Shown here: positions 35,152 to 46,199 of the stretch, one piece after another
Layout of the letters: every line of letters starts with the position of its first letter
How positions within the stretch are numbered: the first letter of the stretch is position 1
Position numbers and translations under genes: made by a program
Origin: Blautia pseudococcoides
GTDB lineage: Bacteria; Bacillota; Clostridia; Lachnospirales; Lachnospiraceae
DNA: 64,000 nucleotides
Direction of reading: 5' to 3'
Assembly: GCF_001689125.2 (NCBI RefSeq)
Contig: NZ_CP015405.2
Coordinates: forward strand, 3,141,001 to 3,205,000
Notes under the pieces: model-generated
Database searches by the model: none
What the model was told of the DNA's origin: nothing
The model's input: the letters and a program-made list of their open reading frames with translations, nothing else

Positions 35152-36543
35152 TTACTTCTGTACTGCAATAGGTGTTTCTTCCAAAATAGGTGAAATGGTT
35201 GCCTGCGCCTCTTTCAATGCTTCTGCCGGGTCCTTGTCACCCAGTAAAGCTGCCTGCTCTGCTTTGTACAGTGCTTCGGAAATTGTAGGCCAGGACTCGT
35301 GAGGTCCCCTTGCCACTGCAAATTCCATGGAGTCATTGAATACTTTGTATCTTTCATCTGCTGTCCAGAAATCTTTCAGCTCAACTGCGTCTGCACGAAC
35401 CGGTAATTTTCCTGCGATTTCACACCAGTCTGCTGTATTCTGGGCGGACTGCATATATTTCAGGAATTCTGCACACTCTTTCACATTTTCGGAACCGCTG
35501 CATACGCCGAAGTTCTCACCGCCGATAACCGTTGCCTCCTGCTCGCCTTTTGGCATTGGAGCATATTTGTATTCCCAAGTCACATCGTCTTTGTTGTCAG
35601 TGTCTAATGTAGCTATCTGCCAGGTACCGGATTCCAGCATTGCCGCTTTTCCTGCGATCCATGCGTTATACGCATCGCCCTGTCCCCAGTTTACAGCTTC
35701 TTTACTCATATATCCTTCTTTTACCAGGTCACTTAGAAATGCCAGGGCATTCACTGCCTTGTCGCTGGAGACATCTGTAATGTCTGCTCCGGCACCATAC
35801 AGCCATGGTATGAACTGGAATGTACCCTCTTCATTTGCGATTGCAGACATAGCAAATCCGTAAACGCCGTTTGCCTCATCTGTAGTCTTCTCACAGGCTT
35901 CTTTGAACTCATCCCATGTTGTCGGGGGATTTTCAATACCTGCTGCTTTCAGAAGATCCATGTTGCAGAGCAGTGCCAGACAGTTTGAGTTATTGGGCAG
36001 TCCGTAATACTTTCCGTCCGCATCCATACAACTGCTCAGGGGTCCTTCATAGAACTGGTCCAGATCAGACCATCCTTCCAGATATTCCGTGATGTCAGCA
36101 AATACACCCAGAGAAATGTAGGAAGCCATATCCGGTGAATCCACCATTCCGATGTCGGGAAGTTCCCCTGATACTGCACCGATGGTATACTGTTTCATCA
36201 ATTCGTCACGTGATACAAAAGTAGGTACAATATAGATGTCACTCTGCTCCTCGTTGTATTTCTTTACAACTGCATTTAGCGCGTCAGCCTCATGCTCAAA
36301 ATAATGCCAGAGGGTAACTTCTTTTCCGCCATTTGGATCACCTATGTCTGCTGCAGTGGCTTCTGTCCCTGTTTCCGTCTCCGCGGAACCGGTATCCGCA
36401 TCATCAGCGGTATCCTCTGTCCCCGTATCAGCACTGTCGGTTTTCGTGTCACCGCCTCCGGAACTGCCGCAGCCTGCGGTCATTGTCAGCACCATTGCAG
36501 ATGTCATGGTCAACGCCAATGTCTTAACAACTTTCCTCTTCAT
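35152..36543 (-). CDS. Sugar-binding lipoprotein of an ABC importer
   Basis: 463-residue extracellular solute-binding protein (family 1, CUT1). Signal peptide with lipobox TAGC (cysteine about 25), then a Thr/Asp/Gly/Ala/Glu-rich linker to about 75 and the two-lobe binding domain (EVTLWHYFEHEADALNAVVK, FKEACEKTTDEANGVYGFAM). It captures the oligosaccharide outside the membrane for the two permeases downstream. ATG 36543 follows AAAAGGAGGAAACAAA. A TATAAT box lies about 45 nt upstream. Probable control by the YesN-type regulator encoded just upstream. Confidence 0.94.
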   Translation of the reverse strand: MKRKVVKTLALTMTSAMVLTMTAGCGSSGGGDTKTDSADTGTEDTADDADTGSAETETGTEATAADIGDPNGGKEVTLWHYFEHEADALNAVVKKYNEEQSDIYIVPTFVSRDELMKQYTIGAVSGELPDIGMVDSPDMASYISLGVFADITEYLEGWSDLDQFYEGPLSSCMDADGKYYGLPNNSNCLALLCNMDLLKAAGIENPPTTWDEFKEACEKTTDEANGVYGFAMSAIANEEGTFQFIPWLYGAGADITDVSSDKAVNALAFLSDLVKEGYMSKEAVNWGQGDAYNAWIAGKAAMLESGTWQIATLDTDNKDDVTWEYKYAPMPKGEQEATVIGGENFGVCSGSENVKECAEFLKYMQSAQNTADWCEIAGKLPVRADAVELKDFWTADERYKVFNDSMEFAVARGPHESWPTISEALYKAEQAALLGDKDPAEALKEAQATISPILEETPIAVQK

Positions 36544-36746
36544 TTTGTTTCCTCCTTTTGTTTTTTCATTTCTTAGGATGTCATTATTATAGCGTCTCTA
36601 TCATATTTCAAAAACCGCCGCTTTTAAGATTGGGATTAATTTTTTAGGGTATTTTTTTAATATTTGAGTAAAAAATTAATATTCATTGTTTTCCATTGTA
36701 TATTTTGTACATCATCTTCATATAATAGCAGCATTTTACACACAAA

Positions 36747-36772
36747 AAAGCGAGACATTAACGTCTCGCTTT
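36747..36772 (-). terminator. Terminator of the YesMN operon, overlapping its stop codon
   Basis: Perfect 10-bp inverted repeat 36747-36756 with 36763-36772 (loop ATTAAC); minus strand continues TTTTTTGTG. The last codons and the TAA of the regulator gene lie inside the stem-loop. Confidence 0.85.
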
Positions 36773-37495
36773 CATAAACTCCGTCACATTGACTCCCGTT
36801 TCTTCCTTGAAGCATTTATTGAAATACTTTGGGTCTGAAAAGCCCACACTGTACAGCACTTCATCCTTTGAGATTTCTCCCTCCAGCAAAAGCTCCTGGG
36901 CTTTTTCAATGCGATACCTTCTTAAAAATCTGGAAAAATTCTCCCCCACATCTCTGCTGAACAGATAACTGAAATATTCAGCACTGACCCCCAGGTCTGC
37001 AGCCAGGTCTTTCTGTGAGATTTTAGAGGCATAGGAACATTCTATAATGTGCATTGCCTTTAATATCAGCGGATGCGCATTGGGATATCTGCTTTTTAGA
37101 TTCCGATTCTCCTTATCCCATGTAATGCTGTTGTACTCCTCCAGCCTTTGGATAATATCCTCAATATCTTCAGGCACCAGAGGTTTGACCAGATAGTCTG
37201 TTACGCCCAAAGAGATTGCCTGCCTGGCAAGTTCAAATTCCTCGTACGCACTGATAATAACAAATTTCGTCTTCATATCCTGGGCCCTGGCAGCTCTGAT
37301 CAGCGCGATCCCATCCATATATGGCATTTTAATATCAGTAAAGACCACCTCAGGTTCCAAGAGCTTCATAAGCTCAAATGCTTCTTTCCCATCTGCAGCC
37401 TCACCGACTATTTCGTGCTTGTCTGATACCATCATGATCAGATTTCTAAGGCCTCTGCTTGCCCTCTTCTCATCTTCCGCAATTAGTATTCTCAC
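36758..37495 (-). CDS. YesN-type response regulator (receiver + AraC domain)
   Basis: 245-residue transcription regulator. The receiver domain has phospho-acceptor Asp54 in VVFTDIKMPYMDG, the acidic pair in LIAEDEKRA, and the conserved Lys in DYLVKPLVPED. The AraC-type DNA-binding domain (about 145-245) shows KDLAADLGVSAEYFSYLFSR and GFSDPKYFNKCFKEETG. I chose the GTG at 37495, which has GGAGGAGG seven nt upstream and overlaps the kinase's stop (GATGTGA); an ATG 21 nt earlier lacks a site. It likely activates the sugar-binding protein promoter just downstream. Confidence 0.93.
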   Translation of the reverse strand: MRILIAEDEKRASRGLRNLIMMVSDKHEIVGEAADGKEAFELMKLLEPEVVFTDIKMPYMDGIALIRAARAQDMKTKFVIISAYEEFELARQAISLGVTDYLVKPLVPEDIEDIIQRLEEYNSITWDKENRNLKSRYPNAHPLILKAMHIIECSYASKISQKDLAADLGVSAEYFSYLFSRDVGENFSRFLRRYRIEKAQELLLEGEISKDEVLYSVGFSDPKYFNKCFKEETGVNVTEFMKARR

Positions 37496-39336
37496 ATCAA
37501 TTCCTCCTCCAGGCATATCTCACTTTCGCTTTGCTTTTTCAGTTCTGATTCCGGGATAGGAATCCAGAATGTAAAGGAGGTTCCGGACTCCGGACATGTG
37601 TGCATCTGAATATCCAGCTTTTCTCCATAATACATACGCATTCTTGTAACCACATTCAAAATTCCGATGCCTACTTTTTGCCGCTGCAGTACAGGTGCCT
37701 TTCCTTTTGACTCTAAGATATTTTTTATCACGTTCTCCGTATCTGCATCAATTCCGCTTCCATTGTCTCTAATCTCTATCCTTAATCGTCCCTTTTCCTC
37801 GGACGCGGTAATTTTAACCATTCCGCCCCCATGCCTTCCCTCAAAGCCATGGAGGATAGAGTTTTCTACAAATGGCTGAAACATAAGTTTGCAGCACGGC
37901 CAATAACCATATTCCTCTTCAAAATCTATGGAATAGTCAAATACATTCTCAAACCTTGTCTTCTGCAGGTAGAGATACTGGTCGATCCAGGCAATCTCCT
38001 GGTACAGATACACATCCTGGCATTTCTGGTCAAAGGTATAGCGGAGTATATTAGATAGTTTCTTGATCAGGACAGATACCTGCCGGTTTCCCGCTTCTAT
38101 GGCTTCATAATTGATCGTGCCCAGAGTATTACATATAAAATGGGCATTTATCTGGGATTCCAGAGCCTCCCGCTCTGCCTGGTGCTGGCGCTCAATGGAA
38201 GCGAGCGTCTCCTCATGTTGCCTTTTCATAGCTATATTCTTTTCTTCCAGAGCTTCTATCATTCGATTGTACTCATCTGCCAGCTGCCAGATCTCATGTT
38301 TTCCTTCTATGGATATCTTACTGTGGAAATTGCCCTTTTTCACGGTTTTAATAGACTCTGAAATCTTTGTGACCGGCTTTAGCAGATAGCGCATAAAGAA
38401 AACCGTCAGAAATATATAGGCAGCCAGGATCAAAATATAGATGATCACGCCTCTGTTATAAATCTGGTCCACGTGTTCCTGCATTTTTCGTTCATCCATC
38501 AAAATGTTCATTGTCCATCCAAAATAACCGAGCTGCCGGCTGATGACCTGTATCTCATCATCCCGAACCAGGTCATCCTCCGAAATGCCAATATAGTTAT
38601 CCATATTATGGTATAGGATCTGCCCATTCTCATCTGCAATGTATCCCTGGGCATATTTCACTTTTGGTATCTCCACTGTATTTAGAAATTCTTTAAATAC
38701 ATCCATATTATAGCTAACGATCAGGACATACTTCACCTTCTTCAGACCAGTCCTGTTGCCGATCAGGGGATAAGCCACATGAAAAAGCCTCAGGTCGGAA
38801 TCCTGTGGATGCACGTCCGGCTCAGTGGATGCCATGTACAGGGGGATGTAATAATTATTTGTATTTTTCATGACTTCCTGATACATTTCACGCAGATACT
38901 TATCATTTTCACTGTCCCACATGGCCCCGTCTGAGCGTTTATACCTGTCATACTGACACATCAAGCCATCTTCACCCACAATAGCCACCGCTACAGTATT
39001 TTTAATATAATCATAGTCTGACAAAGTATTATATAACGCATTATATCCGTTACTGTCATAAAAAGATTGGACCTTATTATAAATATCAGAGGATACCACC
39101 ATCTCACTGCCAAAATTTATGTGTTCTTTAATGGAGTAATTCACATTTTTCTGTACAGAAACCAATACCGCATTTTCCGTTTCAAAGCTCTGCTCCACCA
39201 GGTAATTCAGGTATTCATTTTTCAGATATCCCTGAAATACAAGGGCCATTACCAGGACTGCCAGTGAAAACACAAGAACAAAAGAAGATACGATATGCTC
39301 CTCAAAATATGTTTTCATCTTTTTGTATAAATGCAT
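37492..39336 (-). CDS. YesM-type sensor histidine kinase
   Basis: 614-residue membrane sensor. TM1 about 16-37; an extracellular double-Cache-like region about 38-285; TM2 about 288-310; HAMP about 312-365; then a coiled-coil, His_kinase (PF06580) and HATPase_c domain. The phospho-acceptor histidine is in ESQINAHFICNTLG, a variant of the usual QINPHFLYNTL. N box VENSILHGFEG and G box IRDNGSGID are intact. It should sense a sugar at the cell surface and phosphorylate the YesN-type protein. Located 37 nt after the amidase gene, possibly cotranscribed. Confidence 0.93.
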   Translation of the reverse strand: MHLYKKMKTYFEEHIVSSFVLVFSLAVLVMALVFQGYLKNEYLNYLVEQSFETENAVLVSVQKNVNYSIKEHINFGSEMVVSSDIYNKVQSFYDSNGYNALYNTLSDYDYIKNTVAVAIVGEDGLMCQYDRYKRSDGAMWDSENDKYLREMYQEVMKNTNNYYIPLYMASTEPDVHPQDSDLRLFHVAYPLIGNRTGLKKVKYVLIVSYNMDVFKEFLNTVEIPKVKYAQGYIADENGQILYHNMDNYIGISEDDLVRDDEIQVISRQLGYFGWTMNILMDERKMQEHVDQIYNRGVIIYILILAAYIFLTVFFMRYLLKPVTKISESIKTVKKGNFHSKISIEGKHEIWQLADEYNRMIEALEEKNIAMKRQHEETLASIERQHQAEREALESQINAHFICNTLGTINYEAIEAGNRQVSVLIKKLSNILRYTFDQKCQDVYLYQEIAWIDQYLYLQKTRFENVFDYSIDFEEEYGYWPCCKLMFQPFVENSILHGFEGRHGGGMVKITASEEKGRLRIEIRDNGSGIDADTENVIKNILESKGKAPVLQRQKVGIGILNVVTRMRMYYGEKLDIQMHTCPESGTSFTFWIPIPESELKKQSESEICLEEELM

Positions 39337-39373
39337 GGGACCCCCTCTTCTTTCTTGGCGGCGTCCATACCGC

Positions 39374-40117
39374 TTACTCTGTCTTACTGTCTGCCGCCTT
39401 CACTTCCTCTGCCACCGCCTGAATCTGCCCATCCACATCCTTTTTGAACTGTTCCCAGGCATCCGGTTGGTCTACAAAATATTTGGGGCAGATTTTCTCT
39501 GTCACGTCATAATGGCGGATAACATCACTGCTCTCCAGACCGAAACGGTAGCAGAGCCATCCCACCAGTTTGACCAGAGAATCATATGTTGCCTCTGTAA
39601 ACTCACCGGTCTCGTCCTTGTGGCAGCACTCAATGGACAGCGTATCATCATTGCGGGAGTTGGATGCATAGGCAATCTCTGAGCTGGGAATGCACTGGAC
39701 GATCTCCCCCTCAATGCCAATAACAAAGTGGCTGCTTACTTTTGTCTCATGGCTGTCTTTCAGTCCTTCAAAATAGTTTCTGTTCTCCGCTGCTGTACTT
39801 CCCGGATTGGCCGTATAGTGCACTACGATGCCCTTTATTTTCTTCAGGGGGATACCGGGCCTTGAGTATTCATTCACATCCAGCAGATTGACCTCAAAAG
39901 GCGGCGCCCCTATAAAACTGCCGTTCTCCTGTGTAACCTGTGCCTGCAGCTTGTCCAGCCTGGCATCCTCTATCCTCCCTGTCACGATTTTTATGACCCC
40001 TGCTGCAAAAATAATTCCCAGAAGAACCAGACCAAAAAGCATAAGCCTTCTGTTTCTCTGTTTCCTTCTGTTTACCCTTCTGTAATCTCTCCTGCTATGA
40101 CCTCTCCTTTGTCCCAT
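39374..40117 (-). CDS. Membrane-anchored N-acetylmuramoyl-L-alanine amidase (Amidase_2)
   Basis: 247-residue cell-wall hydrolase. An Arg-rich cytoplasmic start (GQRRGHSRRDYRRVNRRKQR) precedes one membrane segment at about 27-44, and the catalytic domain lies outside. Zinc ligands of the PGRP/Amidase_2 fold are recognisable: His in GIVVHYTANPG, His in VIRHYDVT, Cys in TEKICPKYF. SSHFVIGIEGEIVQCIPSSE is the family core. It cleaves the bond between MurNAc and the stem peptide, presumably during wall turnover. It is just upstream of the YesM kinase, probably without functional link. Note the terminal acidic, Ala-rich tail. Confidence 0.88.
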   Translation of the reverse strand: MGQRRGHSRRDYRRVNRRKQRNRRLMLFGLVLLGIIFAAGVIKIVTGRIEDARLDKLQAQVTQENGSFIGAPPFEVNLLDVNEYSRPGIPLKKIKGIVVHYTANPGSTAAENRNYFEGLKDSHETKVSSHFVIGIEGEIVQCIPSSEIAYASNSRNDDTLSIECCHKDETGEFTEATYDSLVKLVGWLCYRFGLESSDVIRHYDVTEKICPKYFVDQPDAWEQFKKDVDGQIQAVAEEVKAADSKTE

Positions 40118-40225
40118 AAGCGTTTCTCCCCATTATTTATGTATTTTTACCGCAACTGTTTATCCCCACTATACAGCGGGGTGTACGTTTCTCTTCACGG
40201 ATGACTTCCCCTGCAAAAGACAAAA

Positions 40226-40250
40226 GGCTGTTGCCACTTTAGCAACAGCC
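40226..40250 (-). terminator. Terminator of guaB
   Basis: Perfect 9-bp inverted repeat 40226-40234 with 40242-40250; TTTTGTCTTTTG follows on the minus strand, about 45 nt past the guaB stop. Confidence 0.9.
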
Positions 40251-40295
40251 TCTGTTCTTGTATCAATAGGAGATACACAATGCCCGTGCTTCCTA

Positions 40296-41771
<1,476 letters not shown>

Positions 41772-41808
41772 TTATAGTAAAATAATATAACAAATTACGA
41801 CAAACCTG

Positions 41809-42312
41809 TCAATCCGTAAAAACTTTTCTCGGACAGCTTTTTTCAATATTTTTGATCAGTTCCATGTCCGGCTCGATCAGCACTTTACAGACTTCTTTGT
41901 CGTCCGGGATGATCATTGCATAAATCTTATGGGATGGATTTCCGGATGAAAAATCGTAAACTTTAATATTTTTATTGTGGTTCTGGTAGTCCAGGCGGTG
42001 TGACTGCACGGGAGCCATAAGTTCCATTTTAGAAAGATCCAGGCTCTTGATCCTCTTCCTTTTTGCTCTGGAAGCGATCCGGTCAATGTCCAGTTCTCCG
42101 TTCACATAGAGATATTCAAATTCCAGGTCCAGGTTCGGCAGCAGAAAATACGCAGCCACTCCCAGCACTACAGCTACAACCAGGGCAATGGGTGTAAATA
42201 AAATACCGACAACCGCTGCCAGTACGATCAATGTGATAACCAGTACCTTGATTGCTTTCTCCTTTATGGTCTGCTCTTTTTTCACGAGCAGCTCTGAGTA
42301 CGCGTCGTTCAT
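41809..42312 (-). CDS. Small membrane protein, DUF6106-like
   Basis: 167-residue protein. Two close hydrophobic segments (about 22-60: VLVITLIVLAAVVGILF, IALVVAVVLGVAAYFLLP) form a hairpin, followed by a cytoplasmic domain of about 100 residues (FEYLYVNGELDIDRIASRAK, SKMELMAPVQSHRLD). It resembles Lachnospiraceae proteins listed as DUF6106; the domain number is from memory and should be checked. No known function. It is between groEL and guaB in the same orientation; ATG 42312 follows AAGGAGGAAAAC. Confidence 0.7.
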   Translation of the reverse strand: MNDAYSELLVKKEQTIKEKAIKVLVITLIVLAAVVGILFTPIALVVAVVLGVAAYFLLPNLDLEFEYLYVNGELDIDRIASRAKRKRIKSLDLSKMELMAPVQSHRLDYQNHNKNIKVYDFSSGNPSHKIYAMIIPDDKEVCKVLIEPDMELIKNIEKSCPRKVFTD

Positions 42313-42414
42313 GTTTTCCTCCTTAGGTATCAGCTTTTGCTTATAAGTCTATCACAAAGAAATGCCGGTGTCCATATGACACCGGCATAAGAAATGTGAA
42401 TTTTCTATTATATA

Positions 42415-44070
<1,656 letters not shown>

Positions 44071-44134
44071 CTATTTCTGTTTTCTGGTTTTATTCATGTT
44101 AATAGAGAATCTGTAAAATCTTCCCTGCTGCCTG

Positions 44135-44434
<300 letters not shown>

Positions 44435-44453
44435 TTAAATTCTCTGCTTGTTA

Positions 44454-44480
44454 TTAGCACTCATTTGATTCGAGTGCTAA
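44454..44480 (-). promoter_or_regulatory. CIRCE operator of groESL
   Basis: A perfect TTAGCACTC-N9-GAGTGCTAA (44454-44462 and 44472-44480), the binding site of the heat-shock repressor HrcA. It lies just downstream of the -10 box. Confidence 0.98.
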
Positions 44481-44491
44481 CCGTTAGTCAT

Positions 44492-44520
44492 ATATTAGTG
44501 AATCTGGCGCATTTCTGCAA
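44492..44520 (-). promoter_or_regulatory. Promoter of groESL
   Basis: Minus-strand TTGCAG (44520-44515), 17-nt spacer, TAATAT (44497-44492), immediately ahead of CIRCE. The stretch 44521-44740 is A+T-rich with no gene visible. Confidence 0.8.
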
Positions 44521-44743
44521 CTTCTTTCATCTCCAAATAATCAAGTCATTACTAATTATTTCTTTTTTTTACTCGATTATTCTCTTGTTTTCTCATCTTT
44601 TTAATTTTCATTGAATTTTATATTTATTTTAGAATCTTTATATTTTCGCATGAAATCCCCATCCAATGGGATGATCCATAGCAAAAGTTTAGCCAAAACC
44701 CGCCCTCTGCATACAGTTTTTCCCATAAAAATATAAAAACCCA

Positions 44744-44793
44744 AAGAAAACCGGAGGTTATTTCCTACTATATGAATAACCTCCGGTTTTCTT
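44744..44793 (-). terminator. Terminator of codY
   Basis: Perfect 19-bp inverted repeat 44744-44762 with 44775-44793, then TTTGGGTTTTTATATTTTT on the minus strand, 20 nt past codY. Confidence 0.92.
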
Positions 44794-44812
44794 GCCCTAA
44801 ATCACGGTTTAA

Positions 44813-45604
44813 CTACTGCTTTTTTACCAGCTTGCGCTTTTTGATCTCTTCCAGCTCATCAAAAATCACTTCATTGAGCACTTTGATATATGTTCCCTTC
44901 ATACCTGAAGACCTGGACTCAATAACGCCAGCGCTCTCAAACTTCCTCAGCGCATTGACGATCACAGAACGGGTGATCCCCACTCTGTCGGCGATCTTAC
45001 TTGCCACCAAAATCCCCTCGTCCCCATCCAGTTCATCAAAAATATGGATAATCGCTTCCAATTCTGAGAAAGAAAGCGTATTGAACGCAGATTTCACTAC
45101 CTGAATTTTCCTGTTCTCCTCTGCATTCTCCTCATGTACAGAGCGCATCATCTCCAGCCCCACAACAGTTGTGCCATATTCGCTCACAATAATGTCCTCG
45201 ATATCATACCCCTTCTGATCCCTGTACATAAAAAGGGTACCCAGCCTCTCACCTGCAATATCAATCGGACTGATAATTGCCATATACTTACTGATGTTCT
45301 CTCCTTCAAATCCCAATGTCTGAAGATTCACATTCTCCTTTGTCGACAGCACGCCAAGCAGACGCTCATTGAGCAGTTTATCAATATAACCGCCCACTTC
45401 ACTGTCAATCAATTCCGTAATCTCCTCCACACCCGGACAGGTACCTACACCAAGCACCTTTCCTTTCCTGCTGATAACCAGGATATTGGAGTCTAAAGTC
45501 TCCACCATCACCTCACAAATATCGTTGAACAGCACCTTAGAAGAATTGTTGTTATGAAGCAGTTTGTTAATCTTTCTGGTTTTATCCAATAACTGTACGC
45601 TCAT
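44813..45604 (-). CDS. codY: GTP- and branched-chain-amino-acid-sensing repressor CodY
   Basis: 263-residue global regulator. N-terminal GAF domain (LLDKTRKINKLLHNNNSSKV; SPIDIAGERLGTLFMYR) binds Ile/Leu/Val; C-terminal winged helix is KIADRVGITRSVIVNALRKFESAGV, with the conserved recognition helix. CodY represses amino-acid synthesis, uptake and often sporulation or motility genes when GTP and branched-chain amino acids are plentiful. ilvE and sigK in this window are plausible members of its network, by knowledge of other species only. ATG 45604 follows GAAAGGAGG. Own terminator. Confidence 0.97.
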   Translation of the reverse strand: MSVQLLDKTRKINKLLHNNNSSKVLFNDICEVMVETLDSNILVISRKGKVLGVGTCPGVEEITELIDSEVGGYIDKLLNERLLGVLSTKENVNLQTLGFEGENISKYMAIISPIDIAGERLGTLFMYRDQKGYDIEDIIVSEYGTTVVGLEMMRSVHEENAEENRKIQVVKSAFNTLSFSELEAIIHIFDELDGDEGILVASKIADRVGITRSVIVNALRKFESAGVIESRSSGMKGTYIKVLNEVIFDELEEIKKRKLVKKQ

Positions 45605-45891
45605 AGCGACCTCCTTTCACTCTATTCCTACAGAATATAACCGCTAATTTCTATTCTCTATATCCTTTTTTATTTTAACACACAATTATTCTGAAATCAA
45701 TGTATGATTTTTTTATTTTCTGTCTATTTATCTCTTTCCCACAAACTTAACTTTCAAAACAATTGAAATTTCCCCGACTTCCCTTTCTTTCCCCGCCTGT
45801 CAGATACTTTCCCCTTTTCTCCAACTCTTCCCCCATCCACAGACCTTTTCTCACTAAACTACTCCCCGCCCGCAGGTTTTCCTCACTACCA
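45605..45891. other. Gene-free stretch with strong purine/pyrimidine strand bias
   Basis: Upstream of codY and before the palindromic element. 45605-45760 is A+T-rich and should contain the codY promoter. From about 45765 to 45890 the plus strand is almost all C and T with few G residues. No gene or RNA is apparent. Confidence 0.5.
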
Positions 45892-46134
45892 GATACCTGC
45901 CGCACAAAGTCCCTGGAGGGCATTGGAGGCAGATGGCTGGATGGACTTATGGGAAAAAGCGGGAAGAATGGGTGATAGAATTTGCTTCACAAAAGCAAAT
46001 TCTAAGGATAGTTGAGCAGACAAAACATCAGTTTTGTCTGCGGTTCTATCCGGTTCACCCATTCTTCCCGCTTTTTTCCATTAGTCCATCCCCATCTGCC
46101 GACTGGCCTCCAGGGACTTTGTGCGGCAGGTATC
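45892..46134. repeat. 243-bp palindromic element with two nested hairpins
   Basis: Outer arms are a perfect 28-bp inverted repeat (45892-45919 with 46107-46134). Inward pairing continues, with small bulges, through 45920-45980 and 46043-46106, including a G+C-rich block matching over more than 20 bases. The central 62 nt hold two separate perfect hairpins: 45976-45987 with 45993-46004 (12 bp) and 46016-46026 with 46031-46041 (11 bp). The whole can fold into a three-way-junction stem. No protein frame or terminal transposon-like motif was recognised. It is not a simple terminator for topA, whose gene ends 65 nt away. Possibly a MITE-like repeat or structured RNA. Confidence 0.85.
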
Positions 46135-46199
46135 GTCCGCCTTAGACAATCCCCCCGCCCAACCACAAATCCAATTCGACAACATTCAGCCCCCAACTC

